Positions 1 to 11,799 of a DNA stretch of 64,000 bases are shown in pieces; position 1 is the stretch's first letter, and each line of letters opens with the position of its first letter. The notes beneath the pieces are model-generated. The model had not been told where the DNA came from. It saw only the letters and a list, made by a program, of their open reading frames with translations, and searched no databases. Source of the stretch: Puffinus mauretanicus (taxonomy: Eukaryota > Chordata > Aves > Procellariiformes > Procellariidae); NCBI GenBank assembly GCA_023333565.1, contig JAJKFH010000948.1, positions 5,158,001 through 5,222,000 on the forward strand, read 5' to 3'. Both the position numbers and the translations under genes were made by a program.

Positions 1-844
1 GCATTTTAAACTAATTGTGCAATTAGAAATATCAGTTGCAGAATTGCTGAGAGAGAGCCTTTGATCACACGTTTAGCTTCAGAGAACAATTGGACTGTAA
101 ACATCAGGAAAACTCATATTTTCATTTTGTTGCAACTGACTGTGTATAAGTAGTAAACATTTTCTGTGTTTCCCTTAACTGTAAAAACAAGGTAATGCCT
201 ACCCTAGATTAATGAGTCACATAGCAAACAAGCCTACTAGATTTTGATTTTTTTTTTTCCTCAACAAAAATGTAATAGAGTTTCATTAAGAGGGAAGTGG
301 AAATTTGCACTCATCCTTTTCTCTCTCTGAACAGGAAGTCCAACATTCAAAAGCAAAATTACTGTAAAATGAAGCCACCTATTCCACAGCAAGAAAATTG
401 CTGGAATAAGCAATAACCAAGCATGCACTCCCTGTCTTTCACATATATTTTAAAGCCATTGGCCAATTTAAAAAAAAAAAAAAGTTGAAGGAGGGTAAAA
501 TTCTCCATGAAATAAGTTCTCCTAAGTCATGTGGCACCTGTACATGAACTGAGTGCTATCTCAGAGGGAACAGCAGGCAGAACTCAGTCAACAGGTGCTT
601 TGCCTCAGCAGCCTGCAAACCACTTGACAGCCAATCAGCAATCATTTCAAAATACATACAGTAAAGCCAGTTGGTTATATACACATTGCTTCTTGTCTGG
701 TTAAAAGTAGTACTACTTAAGTGGGGGAAGAACATAGGGAGGGACTACTCTTTCCTCACCTGTTTTTACCTTCCTGACAACTTCCCCGGTTTGGTATTTT
801 TGTCCTTTCAGATGTAGTTCAGCAGCTGGGGAAAGAACTTTAAG
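1..844. other. AT-rich non-coding stretch
   Basis: No coding region, RNA gene or recognisable repeat is visible. The only low-complexity feature of note is an A14 run at 470-483. Confidence 0.5.
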
Positions 845-1640
845 CAACTCACAGAGTCATAAAAGGCTTGTCTGAAAAGGATCTCTGGAGGTCATCTAGT
901 TTGATTTCTACTTGAAGAGAAACTATCCACAGCACTAGGTTAGATCAACCATGGCTTTGCCTATTGAGGTCTTGAAAATCTTCAAGAAGGAGGTGCCATG
1001 ACATCTCTAGGTTAACTGACCCAATGCTATACATACACATCTACACCCCCACCCCCTCACACTGACTAGTAAAAAAGTTTTTCTAATATCTAATTCCAAG
1101 CTGCAAGTCATAGCCATCATCCCATCACATCTCCTACCACTACTGAGACAGGTTTGTCTCTGTGATCTTTGTAACTCCCCTTCAAGTAGCTGTCAATTAC
1201 CCTTAAATAAACCTTCATCAGCTTAAATAAGCCTACCCTTCTCAGCCTCTTATTGTAGTTCATGTTTTTTGGTTCTGATTATCTTGATATCCCTCAACTG
1301 GATCATCTCCAGTTTCTCACCAGCTTTTTGAACCGGGAGATTAAAAGGCATAGGGAGTATTGCACATGCAGCCTCAGTAACACTGAACAAAAAGAGATAA
1401 TAACTTCTTTTGATGTTAGCCACAGTAATGTAGCTCAATATGCAGTCTGCCTTCTTCATGATGTAGGTACACTGTTCACTCATATTCAAGGACTTTTCAG
1501 CAGGGCCAGCTGCAGTATAGTCCCAGCCTGTACAGCTGCATGGGGTTATTCTGCCCAAGGTGTAGAACTTTGCATTTCTCCTTCTTGAGCTACCTGAGGT
1601 TTCCAGTGCCCTAATCAACCTGCTCTTGTGCATATGCTAC
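845..1640 (-). mobile_element. Old CR1 LINE 3' fragment, minus strand
   Basis: The plus strand reads like the reverse complement of a CR1 3' region. In the order expected for an inverted copy it shows: the 'ggaggtcatctagtttga' block near 887, the 'tttttctaatatctaattc' block near 1078, a segment like the CR1 'cctcttctgcaggctaaacaa' block near 1190-1260, a block like 'ctggatcatctccagtttct' near 1299, a block related to 'gccttcttcatgatgtaggtacac' near 1449, and a final 'gtgtagaactttgcatttct' near 1560. In family terms this covers the ORF2 C-terminal part and the 3' UTR. Divergence is high, with many indels, so this is an old 5'-truncated copy. The short open frames on both strands inside it are chance frames. 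The borders are approximate. Confidence 0.8.
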
Positions 1641-3568
1641 GACAAAGGTACATTAAAAAAGACAAAAAACCAAATCACACACACACACAAAATACCTCAT
1701 TTTTTCCTCCTCATGTACATTTCAAAACATCTGGCTAAATTTCTCTTGGTGTCTGTACAGAAGACCTGTGGTATAGTCAGAACAGCCAGCCAGGAGGTGT
1801 TGCTGTGTAATCAGCTTGCAGTCCCGTATTTGGGTCTTCAACATAATGAGCATCCTTCATTGATCTATCATCACATTTCAATTACTATATATCTCACTGA
1901 CTTCACTGACACAGCCCCGATGCCTGTAGCGTCTTGTTAATTCCAAAGTACTCTGCTATGCACTGTACCAGATCCTTGGGAGGAATTAACTCCAATTTTG
2001 GTGCCTAGATCTCATTGAAAATCAATGCTAACAAAACCCTAAATAGAAAACAGGCACCTAAATACCTCTGGCAACTTAATTCTTATTAAGCAGCTTTGAT
2101 TGGTAAATTTTCTGACTTGACAGAAGCCAAACTGTTCAGAAATGGACAACAGAAATAAAAAATATTGAACTACACTGAAACTTAATATGCCCCTTGTTTC
2201 AAAATTAAAGCATATTGATAGACACCTTCAGATTAAAGGATATGTCAGAAGTACCAGTTTTGGGGTGTTTGCCAGGGGTCCAAGTTACAATGTTGGCTAG
2301 ACTATTAAAAGCCTTACTAAAAAGTGGGAGCCATTACGCATGCTAGGGAAAAGAATTACTGCTCCCTTGCACCCAGGGTACCACATATTCCCTATTAGAA
2401 ACAGGGTTCCACTACCACAGATGAAGTTAGTGCTGGTTTTATGCTTCTCTTTCTGTCCATGCAAAGGATCACCGTTATGGTCTGGGTTTTGTTTCAGCCG
2501 AAGAACATGCCTGTATCCCTGGTTATGGACCCTGATAGATCTGGCATCTTACTTGCACCTAATATTCTGATACTCGTTAAAAGACCCTGAACAACACAAA
2601 CTAACTCAGATTTTGGAGGATTAAGAATGAACAAACCCAAGTAATTTCCACTGACCACTGAACAGAATCAGTGGTAGATTTAAATGCTAAAGGCACATTC
2701 CTTTTTCTTTACTGTATATCACTATACCTTCTTGCAATGATAAACATTTCTAAAGCTGATCTTTTGGACAGAAAACTGCAAGAACCTAAATTCTATAAAA
2801 TCAGACAATTCCACATAAGCCATAAATTGAATTGGCCAAATTTTAAATGCCAGACCCTTGCACTGAGCTCCTTCTGTTCAATTAGATTTGTTTTCAAATT
2901 GCAAGAAAAAAATATAACTCATAAAAATCAGAAAATTATTTGCAGACTTCTCCTGAAGAGTAAAATATTCTCTGTATTCTGGCAGCATCCATAAAAGTCA
3001 ATTCCAAAGCAAAATACATTACCATCTTTTTGTCATGCGGTACAAAACCAGGATTTTGCCACATTATTAAGGATGAGTTTTAAGAGTCTTCAGTGAAGAT
3101 GAAAACCAGCGTGCATCATTTTACCTTAGCATCAGCCTTGTTAAAAGTTTCATATCCTCCTGTATTCATTTAAAAATCCATTCAAGTATAGGACTCAGAG
3201 TATAAAATAACTTTACGGAATGATAAAGAATATTATTTTTCCATTATTCTTCTGTCAGCAGATGTACTTTTTATTCCTTCCACTTCTTGTACCTTCTTCA
3301 CAGAATCCATACATACCCTTAATCTATAAAATACAAAGTAAAACACTCACTTTGTGATTTTCCTAGAAGACCTGTATACTTCCCATTTTTACAAGTTGTT
3401 TTGAACGTGGGTGACTGAATTTTGAATGCAGAAAGAGGCTCAGAATGACATAAATTGATGCCTTATACATCATGTTTCTCACAATTTTAACAGCATCTAA
3501 TGTATCTCAGCTCTGCCCTTCCTTCCAGCTGTGACCTGGTATACCTCCAAATTTATGTCTGTAGTTAC
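1641..3568. other. Unannotated non-coding stretch
   Basis: Apart from a short (AC)n run near 1677-1690, I see nothing with a recognisable repeat or gene signature. The short open frames have no splice context, codon bias or domain character. Confidence 0.45.
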
Positions 3569-3599
3569 ATAGCTGTCGTGGTTAAACCACGACAATAGC
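3569..3599. mobile_element. 21-bp palindromic LTR-end relic with 5-bp TSD
   Basis: Bases 3574-3594 are a perfect inverted repeat: arms of 10 bp (TGTCGTGGTT and AACCACGACA) around a single A. The unit starts TG and ends CA, and is bracketed by the direct repeat ATAGC at 3569-3573 and 3595-3599. The right arm equals the last 10 bases of the solo LTR ending at 7347. A TG...CA unit with 5-bp duplications is the signature of retroviral integration (known biology). The inference is that a family B-type LTR inserted here and later lost everything between its short inverted ends. A chance palindrome is less likely given the exact duplications. Confidence 0.6.
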
Positions 3600-4183
3600 T
3601 TTCAGGGATAGAAAAGCTCACTGCTCTGACTGTGCTCCGAAATGATGTGTACTATACAGTCATGTCCTTTAGCACACCATCAGATCCATAACGTCACTTA
3701 CGAACTACAGCTAAATGAAACCAAACTTGCAATTTCTGCCTTAGCAATGGCTCAAGCACGTGCAGTATCAGTAAACAAACTCTAGTTAACTTTCTGTTTA
3801 TTATATCCCCAAGCCCTGGATTATACACTGAAAAACTTACAATCCTAACCTTTTATTCTGGGGAACATTCTTCTGCCAAAATTCCAGTGGTGTATATTGT
3901 CTACAAAGTCAGACGACTTTGCATTATAAGATTTTTTTTCTTCTTTTGTCATTTCTGTTAAGTTTGCAGGAATGTTTTTAATCAGAACCTCAACTAAAGC
4001 CAGATAGATTACATGAACTGATTTGTGGATACAGCTAATTCAATTCACCATACAAATCTGAAGACATCACATGCAAAACTGAACATGCAACACAAAGAAT
4101 TAAGAGTATCACAGTGTCACTGTCACCCGTAAGTGTTAAGACTACTGCTACAGGGACATTGCTATACAGGCTTTCCCCCCTTG
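3600..4183. other. Unannotated non-coding stretch
   Basis: No coding or repeat signature was recognised between the small palindromic relic and the first copy of the local duplication. Confidence 0.4.
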
Positions 4184-4372
4184 CTATAGAGCTCAGGGGA
4201 AGGACAGCCAAGGTTGGAGTTAGGGCAACATTCAGATGAAAGATTAATTCTTCATTAAGCCTTGTGATTGAAGACCTCTTTGAATTTAACCTATTCTGTA
4301 AGGTAAAATGACCACATTGCCAACCATGGAAAACGGACACAGTTTCACTGAATTCAATGGAGGAAAACCAAT
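4184..4372. repeat. Local direct duplication, copy 1
   Basis: This 189-bp segment recurs at 5403-5591 in the same orientation at an offset of exactly 1219 bp. By eye there are 11 substitutions and no gap (about 94% identity). A minus-strand frame stays open through both copies, but at least four of the substitutions change the amino acid, so I do not read it as coding. The right end ('cactgaattcaa..gga', then 'caat') recalls the tail of a common amniote interspersed repeat, so two insertions of one family is an alternative to a local duplication. Confidence 0.85.
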
Positions 4373-5402
4373 ACTGTAGACATAGTGCAGCATAGGAAGA
4401 GCCAAGTCCCTGGCAAAGAGTATAAAGTTAAAGGACAAAGGTTCCTTAAATATGATTTATTATTGTTGGGTACTGCTAAATATACTGGAGAATATGGAAA
4501 TAGATCAGTTACTGGTTTGCACAGGAATTTCTTGTATGAAAGAAATTTGCCTAGATGTGTAGTTGACAACAATTCAGATGGGGAAAAATAACTGACAGTG
4601 CAATTTGTCACTATCCCGTTACCTGGTTTTGATATTGATGATAATATACAGTGCAACCCTTAGAAGTCAAACCTGGAAAATATATACTTTTCCAGTTCAT
4701 CTCTATCCTAGCTGAGATACAACTGGTGCTCAAGTCTTGTCACTGATACCAGCTATGCTAAAGTCAAACTATTTCTGAACATCACTGTGTGCAACAAAGC
4801 TGTGTCTTTCATGATCTTGTGTCCAAGTGAATGACTACAAATTTCTGCATGGAAGTGCAGCTCTTTGGAGTGGCAGCACTTCCAGAGAAAGCAGACTTCA
4901 CTCTTGGGGGGGTCCAATTTGGATTGCATTCACAGCTTAAATATAAATTTGAAATTCTGTATTGGAGTTGAGGAATATATTTGTGTTCTTTTTTACTTGA
5001 ACAGCTGAGAGAAAAAAGATCGAACAGGCCTTTATCTTGCATGTTTTGCTTAAATAGAACTTGAAAAAAAAACCAAAACCAGGAATTTTGTCACTTTTAA
5101 TGCCCCTTCTTAAACATACCTTAAATGATTTAGTAAAAGGACTTCTATACTCTCTCCCTTTGCATGCATTGTCTTTCAACATAAATGAGACATCACCTTT
5201 AGAGTTCAATTATTGCGCTGTGTTACTACAGCAATTCCCAGGGAAAGTCTATTAAGCAACCTTCAATAAAAAACGACTCTACTTAATATAATCAGTCTAA
5301 AAATGAAGAAAAAATAATCTCTCTTTAGTTGTTAACTGTCTGATTTTAACAGCTATATAAAGCAACAAAAGATGACTGCTTGTATCATGAGACTGGTGCC
5401 GC

Positions 5403-5591
5403 CTATAGAGCTCAGGGGAAGGACAGCCAAGGTTGGAGTTAGGGCAACATTCAGATGAAAGATTAATTCTTCATTAAACCTTGTGATTGAAGATCTCTTT
5501 GAACTTAACCTATTCTGTAAGTTAAAATGGCCACGTTGCCAACCATGGAATACTGACACAGTTTCACTGAATTCAAAGGAGCAAAGCCAAT
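5403..5591. repeat. Local direct duplication, copy 2
   Basis: Second copy of the 189-bp segment at 4184-4372, about 94% identical and without indels. To the right this copy runs on into 'tttacacctgccgaggcc', resembling the end of an old amniote repeat ending in a 'tttacaccagctgagg' type motif. That extension is absent from copy 1, which stops matching at 4372. The intervening 1030 bp show no clear repeat. Confidence 0.85.
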
Positions 5592-6756
5592 TTACACCTG
5601 CCGAGGCCCTTAGTATTGTATGAGATGAATAGTACTTTCGTTCAGGATGAGAGGACTTTTTGATCATACTCTCTGAAGTGAACGGGCAACTCTGAAAGCA
5701 AGAAGATGGCAAATGTTTAAATCAATATTAACTCAAGTAAAATTGAATTTGATTCATACCATTTTTCCATTGAATGTTCAAGGCGAAGTCCCTGTCCTGA
5801 CATTGATAAGTGTATGTCTACACACTCAGTTTTCAGAGCATGGTCTAAAATATTTGATGCCAAGGCCTATTATTGAATATAAATTAAAAAAAAAAAAAAA
5901 AAGAAGGAATAAACCTACATATTTGACATTTTATTTTGACTTGACTATATTTAGGCTGGAACCAACATTCTTTCTAACTGGTACTAGGACATATTTTTGC
6001 GTCCTGCTGATAAAACATATTTCTTCTGAACCAAAACCTATATAGGAAGTGGGCTTCAGTATCAGGTATGGATTTTAATTCCAAATACACAGTACTTCAA
6101 TTACAGATTTGGGATATGTTTCCAAACTGCTTGTGCAGCCCAACTCCAATGCAGAGCTTTCCAAGACCACCTTCACTGGCCTAGGAAAACAGGAGCATAT
6201 ATACATCTACAGAGGTCAAAAGCAGTTAGGCCAGATTCTGTGTGTGCTCTGTTCTTTCAATTTTCAGCTTTTTTCCCTCTTTGAACTAGTGGAGAGCTGG
6301 GAGGGTACTCAGGAGTTCATTCAACTTAATGCTTCTGCCTGAAATCGTTTGCAATATTTATCTCAATTTTTATCATGTTCCTTCTGCATGTATTGGCTTG
6401 ACCTAAACATAGCTGAGAGGTGATAACTTCTTTTCTTTTTCTTTTAAATACAGTTTTGAAGATAAACAGAGCTGAAATCAGAATTAGTATCATGGTTTTA
6501 AAACTTCATTAGCAATATATTTTCTCCTTTAGTGAGAAATTGGTGCCAAATTCTTGGTCACCAAAATAGAGAACTGAAGGTTACCAGAGCAGCCAGTTGG
6601 GAAGAAGAATGTTTTACATTCACAAATCTATATATACAAAGAAAGATGAAGGGCGTGACATGAGATGCTAATAAACCAAAAAGCGCAATACAATGGGGTC
6701 AGGAACAACAGAAGGAGAGAATGCTTTCTGAAATCTAGACACGTATGGTGCTTTTC
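5592..6756. other. Unannotated stretch with an A17 run
   Basis: Non-coding in appearance. There is an A17 run at 5886-5902. No processed pseudogene or SINE body could be recognised upstream of it. Confidence 0.4.
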
Positions 6757-7352
6757 CCAGTTGTGATAGTTTTGGCTGGCATAGGTTTAATTTTCTTCAC
6801 AGTAGCTAGTATGGGGATATGTTTTGCATTTGAGCTGAAAACAGTCTTGATAATACAGAGATGTTTTAGTCGCTGCTGAGCAGTGCTTACACAGAGTCAA
6901 GGCCTTTTCTGCTTCTCACGCCACCAGTGAGTAGGCTGGAGGTGCACAAGAAGTTGGGAGGGAACACAGCTGGGACAGCTGACCCCAACTGACCAAAGGG
7001 ATATTCCATATGACACCATGCTCAGCAAATAAAATCTGGGGGAAGAAGGAGGAAGGGGGGGATGTTCAGAGTGATGGCGTTTGTCTTCCCAAGGAACCGT
7101 TACGTGTGATGGAGTCCTGCTTTCCTGGAGGTGGCCGAACACCTGCCTGCTGATGGGAAGTAGTGAATGAATTCCTTTTTTTGCTTTGCTTGCATGCACG
7201 GCTTTTGCTTTCCCTATTAAACTGTCTTTATCTCAACCCACGAGTTTTCTCACTTTTACCCTTCCAATTCTCTCCCCCATCCCACCAGGGGGGAGTGAGC
7301 AAGCGGCTCTGTGGGGCTTAGTTGCCGGATGGGGTTAAACCACGACACCAGT
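6757..7352 (+). mobile_element. Solo LTR, avian ERV (family B), with CCAGT TSD
   Basis: The LTR is 6762-7347 (586 bp). It begins TGTGATAG and ends AACCACGACA, giving TG...CA termini. It is flanked by CCAGT at 6757-6761 and again at 7348-7352, a 5-bp target-site duplication. In the plus orientation there is a degenerate TATA-like stretch ('caaataaaatc') near 7026. The 3' part carries 'tttatctcaacccacgag' (near 7228), which also occurs with small changes in the family C LTRs of this window. No gag, pol or env and no second LTR is present, so it is a solo LTR left by LTR-LTR recombination. Its first 290 bases align with 8899-9057. Class (ERVL/ERVK-like) is inferred from the TSD length and remembered avian LTRs only. 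Confidence 0.85.
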
Positions 7353-7920
7353 GTATTATTTGTTTCTTCTAGTATTGTTATAAACTCAGAATTTTCTGGC
7401 TGCCATTAAACCTTTAAATCAGACTACGCCAATGTCTCACTGCTGGAATCCTATAGGAGCTTAAAAAAACAAAATTCAGCATTAAACTACTGGGATTTTG
7501 TTCTGAAAGTTCAGTTATACACAAGATGAAATTTAACAAGCTAAAGGCTCTAAACCATTAAACGGTCTCACAGCTGAGAGCATAGCTCCTTCAAATTGCA
7601 TCTGATTTCTCTGCTATAACTTTCTGAAGGCACTGCAACTGCCAACAATAAAAATTAAGCTGAATCAATCTAATAATATCATGAGCCACAAACAAATGAA
7701 GATTGGTTTCCTCTGTGGCATAAAGTTTCCATATAATTTAATTTTTAATAAGCACTAAGCTCGTTTGGCAACATCTTTGTGGAAGCTTCTCTTCTCTGCC
7801 AGCCCTTTATTTTAATAAAATGTGGTGGAACTTAGTCTTTGAGATCTTTATCCCTTCTTCAATTTCAGCCAGACTAGATAGATACACGAATTCAGAAGTT
7901 ACAGAAGGATAAGGTCCATG
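7353..7920. other. Unannotated non-coding spacer between LTRs
   Basis: AT-rich sequence with no repeat or coding signal that I recognise. Confidence 0.4.
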
Positions 7921-8238
7921 TGTGGTGGTGCATTCCCACCCCGCCTCCTGGGCCGCTCCGCGATCTCAGAAACTTCCGTTAAACCTTGGCCTTGGTGTAA
8001 TGATTCAGGCGGTGAAGTGTCCCTTGTACCGTATCAGGAACTCTTCCATAGCTGAGGTTGGGAAATGTACTGATCGTACCAGAAACTTCCGCTGCCTGGC
8101 CCAAGCGGAGGACGAGAGCGGGGATAATTGTCTTCCCCTGATACCCTTATCTGAGTTGTAGCTCAAGTGGAGCAATACCATTGTTACTCAAACCTTGAGA
8201 GTTTTGACGGATGACTAAAGTCAATCATCTTGCAACCC

Positions 8239-8246
8239 TATAAATA
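8239..8246 (+). promoter_or_regulatory. TATA box of the family D LTR
   Basis: A perfect TATAAATA in a 'ccctataaatagcgg' setting. It lies about a third of the way into the LTR, as expected for a U3 promoter. Whether it is active cannot be told from sequence. Confidence 0.6.
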
Positions 8247-8653
8247 GCGGTCCCAAGTGAGGCCCTTTGAACTCTCCTGGACTGCAGCAGGCTGCGCCCA
8301 GAATCTCCCTCTGAGTGGCACGCTTCTCAGAGTTCACGAACTCTCAAGTTTGCGATATTCAGAGGACCATCGCCAACTGTCACAGGACCTGGGCTGCAAC
8401 ACTCCTCAGCCGAAACCATCCTCAAAGATCAACCCTTCACCCATTGAGAAATGCCAAGACATTTGACGTATTTCACTGAACTCAAGGGGAATTTTTAACA
8501 GTTATACTTTTGTATATTTATCTATTTTTTGTGTCTCTGTGTGTGTGAATTGATGGAGGTACCCACTAGCAAATATAGTCTGTTAAAATCTTATAACCTA
8601 TTTTAAGATTGGGAATGTACATTAGACTGCTGCTAAACACATATAATCCTTTT

Positions 8654-8855
8654 GACATAAACTGTTGACCAAGCCTGGGACTATGGGTGGACCCAGCAGG
8701 ATCTACTCTGAACCTCGTGACTTAATGGGAGGGTGTCCTTACCCTTTTGTATTAGACATAAACCGTTGTCCAAGTCTAGGACTAAGATTGGATCCAGCCG
8801 GGTCTTCTCTGAACCTTGTGACTCAAGGGGAGGGTCTCCCTTAATCTTTCCGTCC
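8654..8855 (+). repeat. Tandem duplication of about 101 bp inside the LTR
   Basis: Two adjacent units start 'gacataaactgttgaccaag' (8654) and 'gacataaaccgttgtccaag' (8755). Both continue through a 'tctgaacct.gtgact' block and a 'gggagggt.tcc' block. Identity is roughly 80%, so the duplication is old or predates this copy. Confidence 0.85.
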
Positions 8856-8898
8856 CCAGCTTCTGTATAAATCATTCCAACTCAATTCTAACACGATA

Positions 8899-9057
8899 TC
8901 CTGGTTTCAGCTGGAATAGAGTTAATTTTCTTCCAAGTAGCTGGTATAGTGCTGTGTTTTGGATTTAGAATGAGAATAATGTTGATAACAGACTGCTGTT
9001 TTAATTTTGCTAAGTAGTGTTTACGCTAATCAAAGATTTTTCAGCTTCCCATGCTCT
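8899..9057 (+). mobile_element. Family B LTR fragment (5' part)
   Basis: It contains 'ctggtttcagctggaatag', 'gttaattttcttccaagtag' and 'ttcagcttcccatgctct', which line up in order with the first 290 bases of the solo LTR at 6762-7347. The match stops near 9057; the following T-rich sequence to about 9140 may be a degraded remainder. It directly abuts the right end of the family D element at 8893, suggesting nested or targeted insertion followed by truncation. Confidence 0.75.
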
Positions 9058-11799
9058 TTTTCTTTGTATGCTTCATCCGTGTAGTAAGTAATAGAGTGAA
9101 CCTTGTCATCAAACTGTTGTCATGCTTTTATAAATTCCTATTAAAATCACTTTCTGCTAATACCTTCAACAGTAATTCTTTAAGTGGCCTCTAAACCACT
9201 CATTTGCAACACCAAGCCACAAAGGGAGTGGAACAAGATTCATTCATTCAGAAAACTTTGATATAGGAACTTCTTTTTCTGAATGTGTCCAAATACTTAA
9301 AACCACAAGGTCACTATGTTTTCACTTTTAAACATGGAAGCTTCTGAAATTTCATCCCATGGAAAGTTTTTCTTCTGTTTCAAGAGAAAATTTTAAGAAT
9401 ATATGTATGTTCAGAACTTCCTAGGGAATATGAATGCCATAGTTTCCACAGTCCTTTCTACAAGACTCGATTCTTCTATGTGGCTACAGCAATCCTTTTA
9501 GACATTGTTTTGCTTAAACCAAATTGTTCATCTTTAAAGTAGATCTCATTAGTCTAAATTTTATTATTTTATACATAACACAATAACAAGACATTTATCT
9601 CTATAGCTTTACTATTTCCTGTAGAATTCAAAATAGGAAGTCAAACATTTTCCTGCAGTGAAGACAATATTCAGATTTATGTTAATCACACCAACTGCAG
9701 TGGAAGCTGCAGGACAACATCTTTAAACCAGAAACTCAGCGAAAGAAATGAAGAGTCAAGAAACAAAGTAAGAGGGAAGAAAAAAAAGGAAACCAAAACA
9801 CAAAGGAATAAAAGAATAAGATAAGCACTGTTTTTTCCAAGGTGACTGGTAAGTAGATTAAGACTTCAGGATTGAGAAAAACAAAAAAGAGGCTGGGTTT
9901 AGGTGACAGGAGAATAAGACAGAGCTTTCCACAAACTGACCAGAGCTGGTGAGCTTCTGTTAACTGAAATTCCAAATTAGATGTAGGATCTTCAGTCTTC
10001 ATAACCCAAGTGAGTTCTATTATTATTCTATATAACTAAATTTAAAAAAAAAACATAGTGTGCCACAAAAGAAAACTAGTAATATTGTTGCTACTGGAAA
10101 ATTCAAATACTACAAGCCCAAGTGTTCCTCCATAATCTTACAGGTTGGCACATATGTGAATTTCTGTGGGAGTTCTGTCTCATTCAGAAATTTGTCATAA
10201 TTAAAGATTATCATATTACCCATGTGTACATTTTGAAACTAAAGGTCACTCCGGCAATCTTAATTCTGTTATTTTCTTCATCTTGTATGCTATGCTTTTT
10301 AAACTTCATAAATATAATTTCATGGTTGTTGGTTGATATTTTTCATTATGTTTGCCAAATCATCTTAAACAAAAAAGACAGGTAAATGGATTTGTAAAAA
10401 CACACTAGACATATATACTTCATGTCTGAAGTGTTTTATAAATATTGGTGTTAGCAGATCTTCCCTTTGCTGTACAGTGTAATCTAAAAAACCAAAGTTA
10501 CACTCCAGAGCTCACTTTCTATTAATGTGTTGCTAAATTAGGCAAATATTTCAGCATGTAAAACTTTTTGTTCATATAACACTTTAAAGAAATAGTACTT
10601 ATTTACAATAATCTGTATTTTAAATACTTTCAGATTTTCAAACTATTCTAATAGTGTCTTTGCATTTTATGTCCAAGGAAGTCCATCAAAAATATTATTA
10701 CTTTTATATGGCCCAGTGACCATGTTTGAAACAGTTCCTTATTATGTGTAAGATAAATGCTTAGCAGACGAAGTTTATTAAAATTAAATACTTACGTTAT
10801 AAAAAGAAAGTTGCTTAATAGAGGAACAGATGGTTAATGGGCTGTGACTAGCCACAAATGGATTGTGAATATTACAGCAAGAATCTATCAACAGATAGGA
10901 AAATTACTCTGGACAAGGACCAATTTCCTAGAGTCAGTACACAATCTAATTTTAAACCCTTTCATTTTGATTTTTTTTTTTCTTCTCTCCCCTCAAATAA
11001 CATGAACAATATGATGGAGTCACTTTGCTGGAAACAATTGAACAGAACTGACAAATTCATAATGCTTCAGACCATGAAATCCCAATTGGTCCAATCACAG
11101 ATATATTTATCATGCCTGTAGATATATTATTATAATTACAACTTATAACCTTTCCCACTGTGACAATTCCTCCTTTGAAATTAGCCAGTTTTGCAAAATA
11201 AACCACTCAAATTTCTTCAGAAGACCAGCACAGTTATTTTTTTTAATCAGAAGGCTCTTTTGTAATTTATTTTTTCTTCTTAAGAATGCACTTGAGAAGC
11301 ACTCTAATAGCGCTTTTAACACAGAAAAGTCCACCTAAAAGTTTTGTTCTGTGTATCTGTCTGTGTTTACACAGGGTTTTTTACACCCAAGTATCAAAGC
11401 AAATGTAATGACTAAATCCACACATGACCTCTATCTATATGAAGAGCTTCCTTCTAGGTATCAAACAGCAGTCTGCTGTGTTCCTATAAATTTTTGCAAG
11501 GATTTAAAATGTTGGCACAAGAAACCCTGACAACTTTCTTTTTTCTATCTTTTCCTCCATTCTTATCATCAACATAACATACAAATGCTGTCCAAGACAA
11601 TATAGTATGAGAAACTCACACAAAGTTAATCAGCAAGATTAATTATAAATATTGATAAGGATTTATTTAAGCTTAATTGGACTCAATAATCCCTGGTCCT
11701 GTTTCAGTAGCTACCTTTCACTTTAGACAGTTGTAAGAAACTATTAATATTGTTTTAGTACATAGATAAACAGTAGAGTTTCTGTAATGGAAATAAAAC
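9058..11799. other. Unannotated AT-rich stretch
   Basis: About 2.7 kb with no gene, RNA gene or recognisable repeat. Open frames are short and hydrophobic because of T-richness, not because of membrane proteins. Confidence 0.4.

Larger units (their letters stand above)
7921..8893 (+). mobile_element. LTR-like element with TATA box (family D)
   Basis: The block starts TGTGGTGG and ends 'tctaaca', so it has TG...CA-type ends. It is clearly richer in GC and CpG than its surroundings. A textbook TATA box (TATAAATA) lies at 8239-8246, followed by a GC-rich leader-like stretch, which suggests plus-strand U3/R organisation. The last third holds an imperfect tandem duplication (8654-8855). No retroviral coding region lies on either side, so it would be a solo LTR. 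I could not find a matching target-site duplication, so the left border may be off by several bases. The short open frames at 7922-8161 and 8257-8466 are not conserved proteins to my eye. Confidence 0.6.

Noticed and set aside
1250..1633. 127-codon minus-strand open frame
   Set aside because: It falls within an old CR1 fragment and does not match the CR1 ORF2 protein over its length.
4035..4340. Minus-strand frame shared with 5353-5712 as a possible small protein family
   Set aside because: The similarity is due to the 189-bp duplication; at least four of the substitutions between copies change amino acids, and there is no conserved start or splice context.
5713..6045. Processed pseudogene ending in the A17 run at 5886-5902
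   Set aside because: No recognisable coding remnant upstream of the A-run and no target-site duplication around it.
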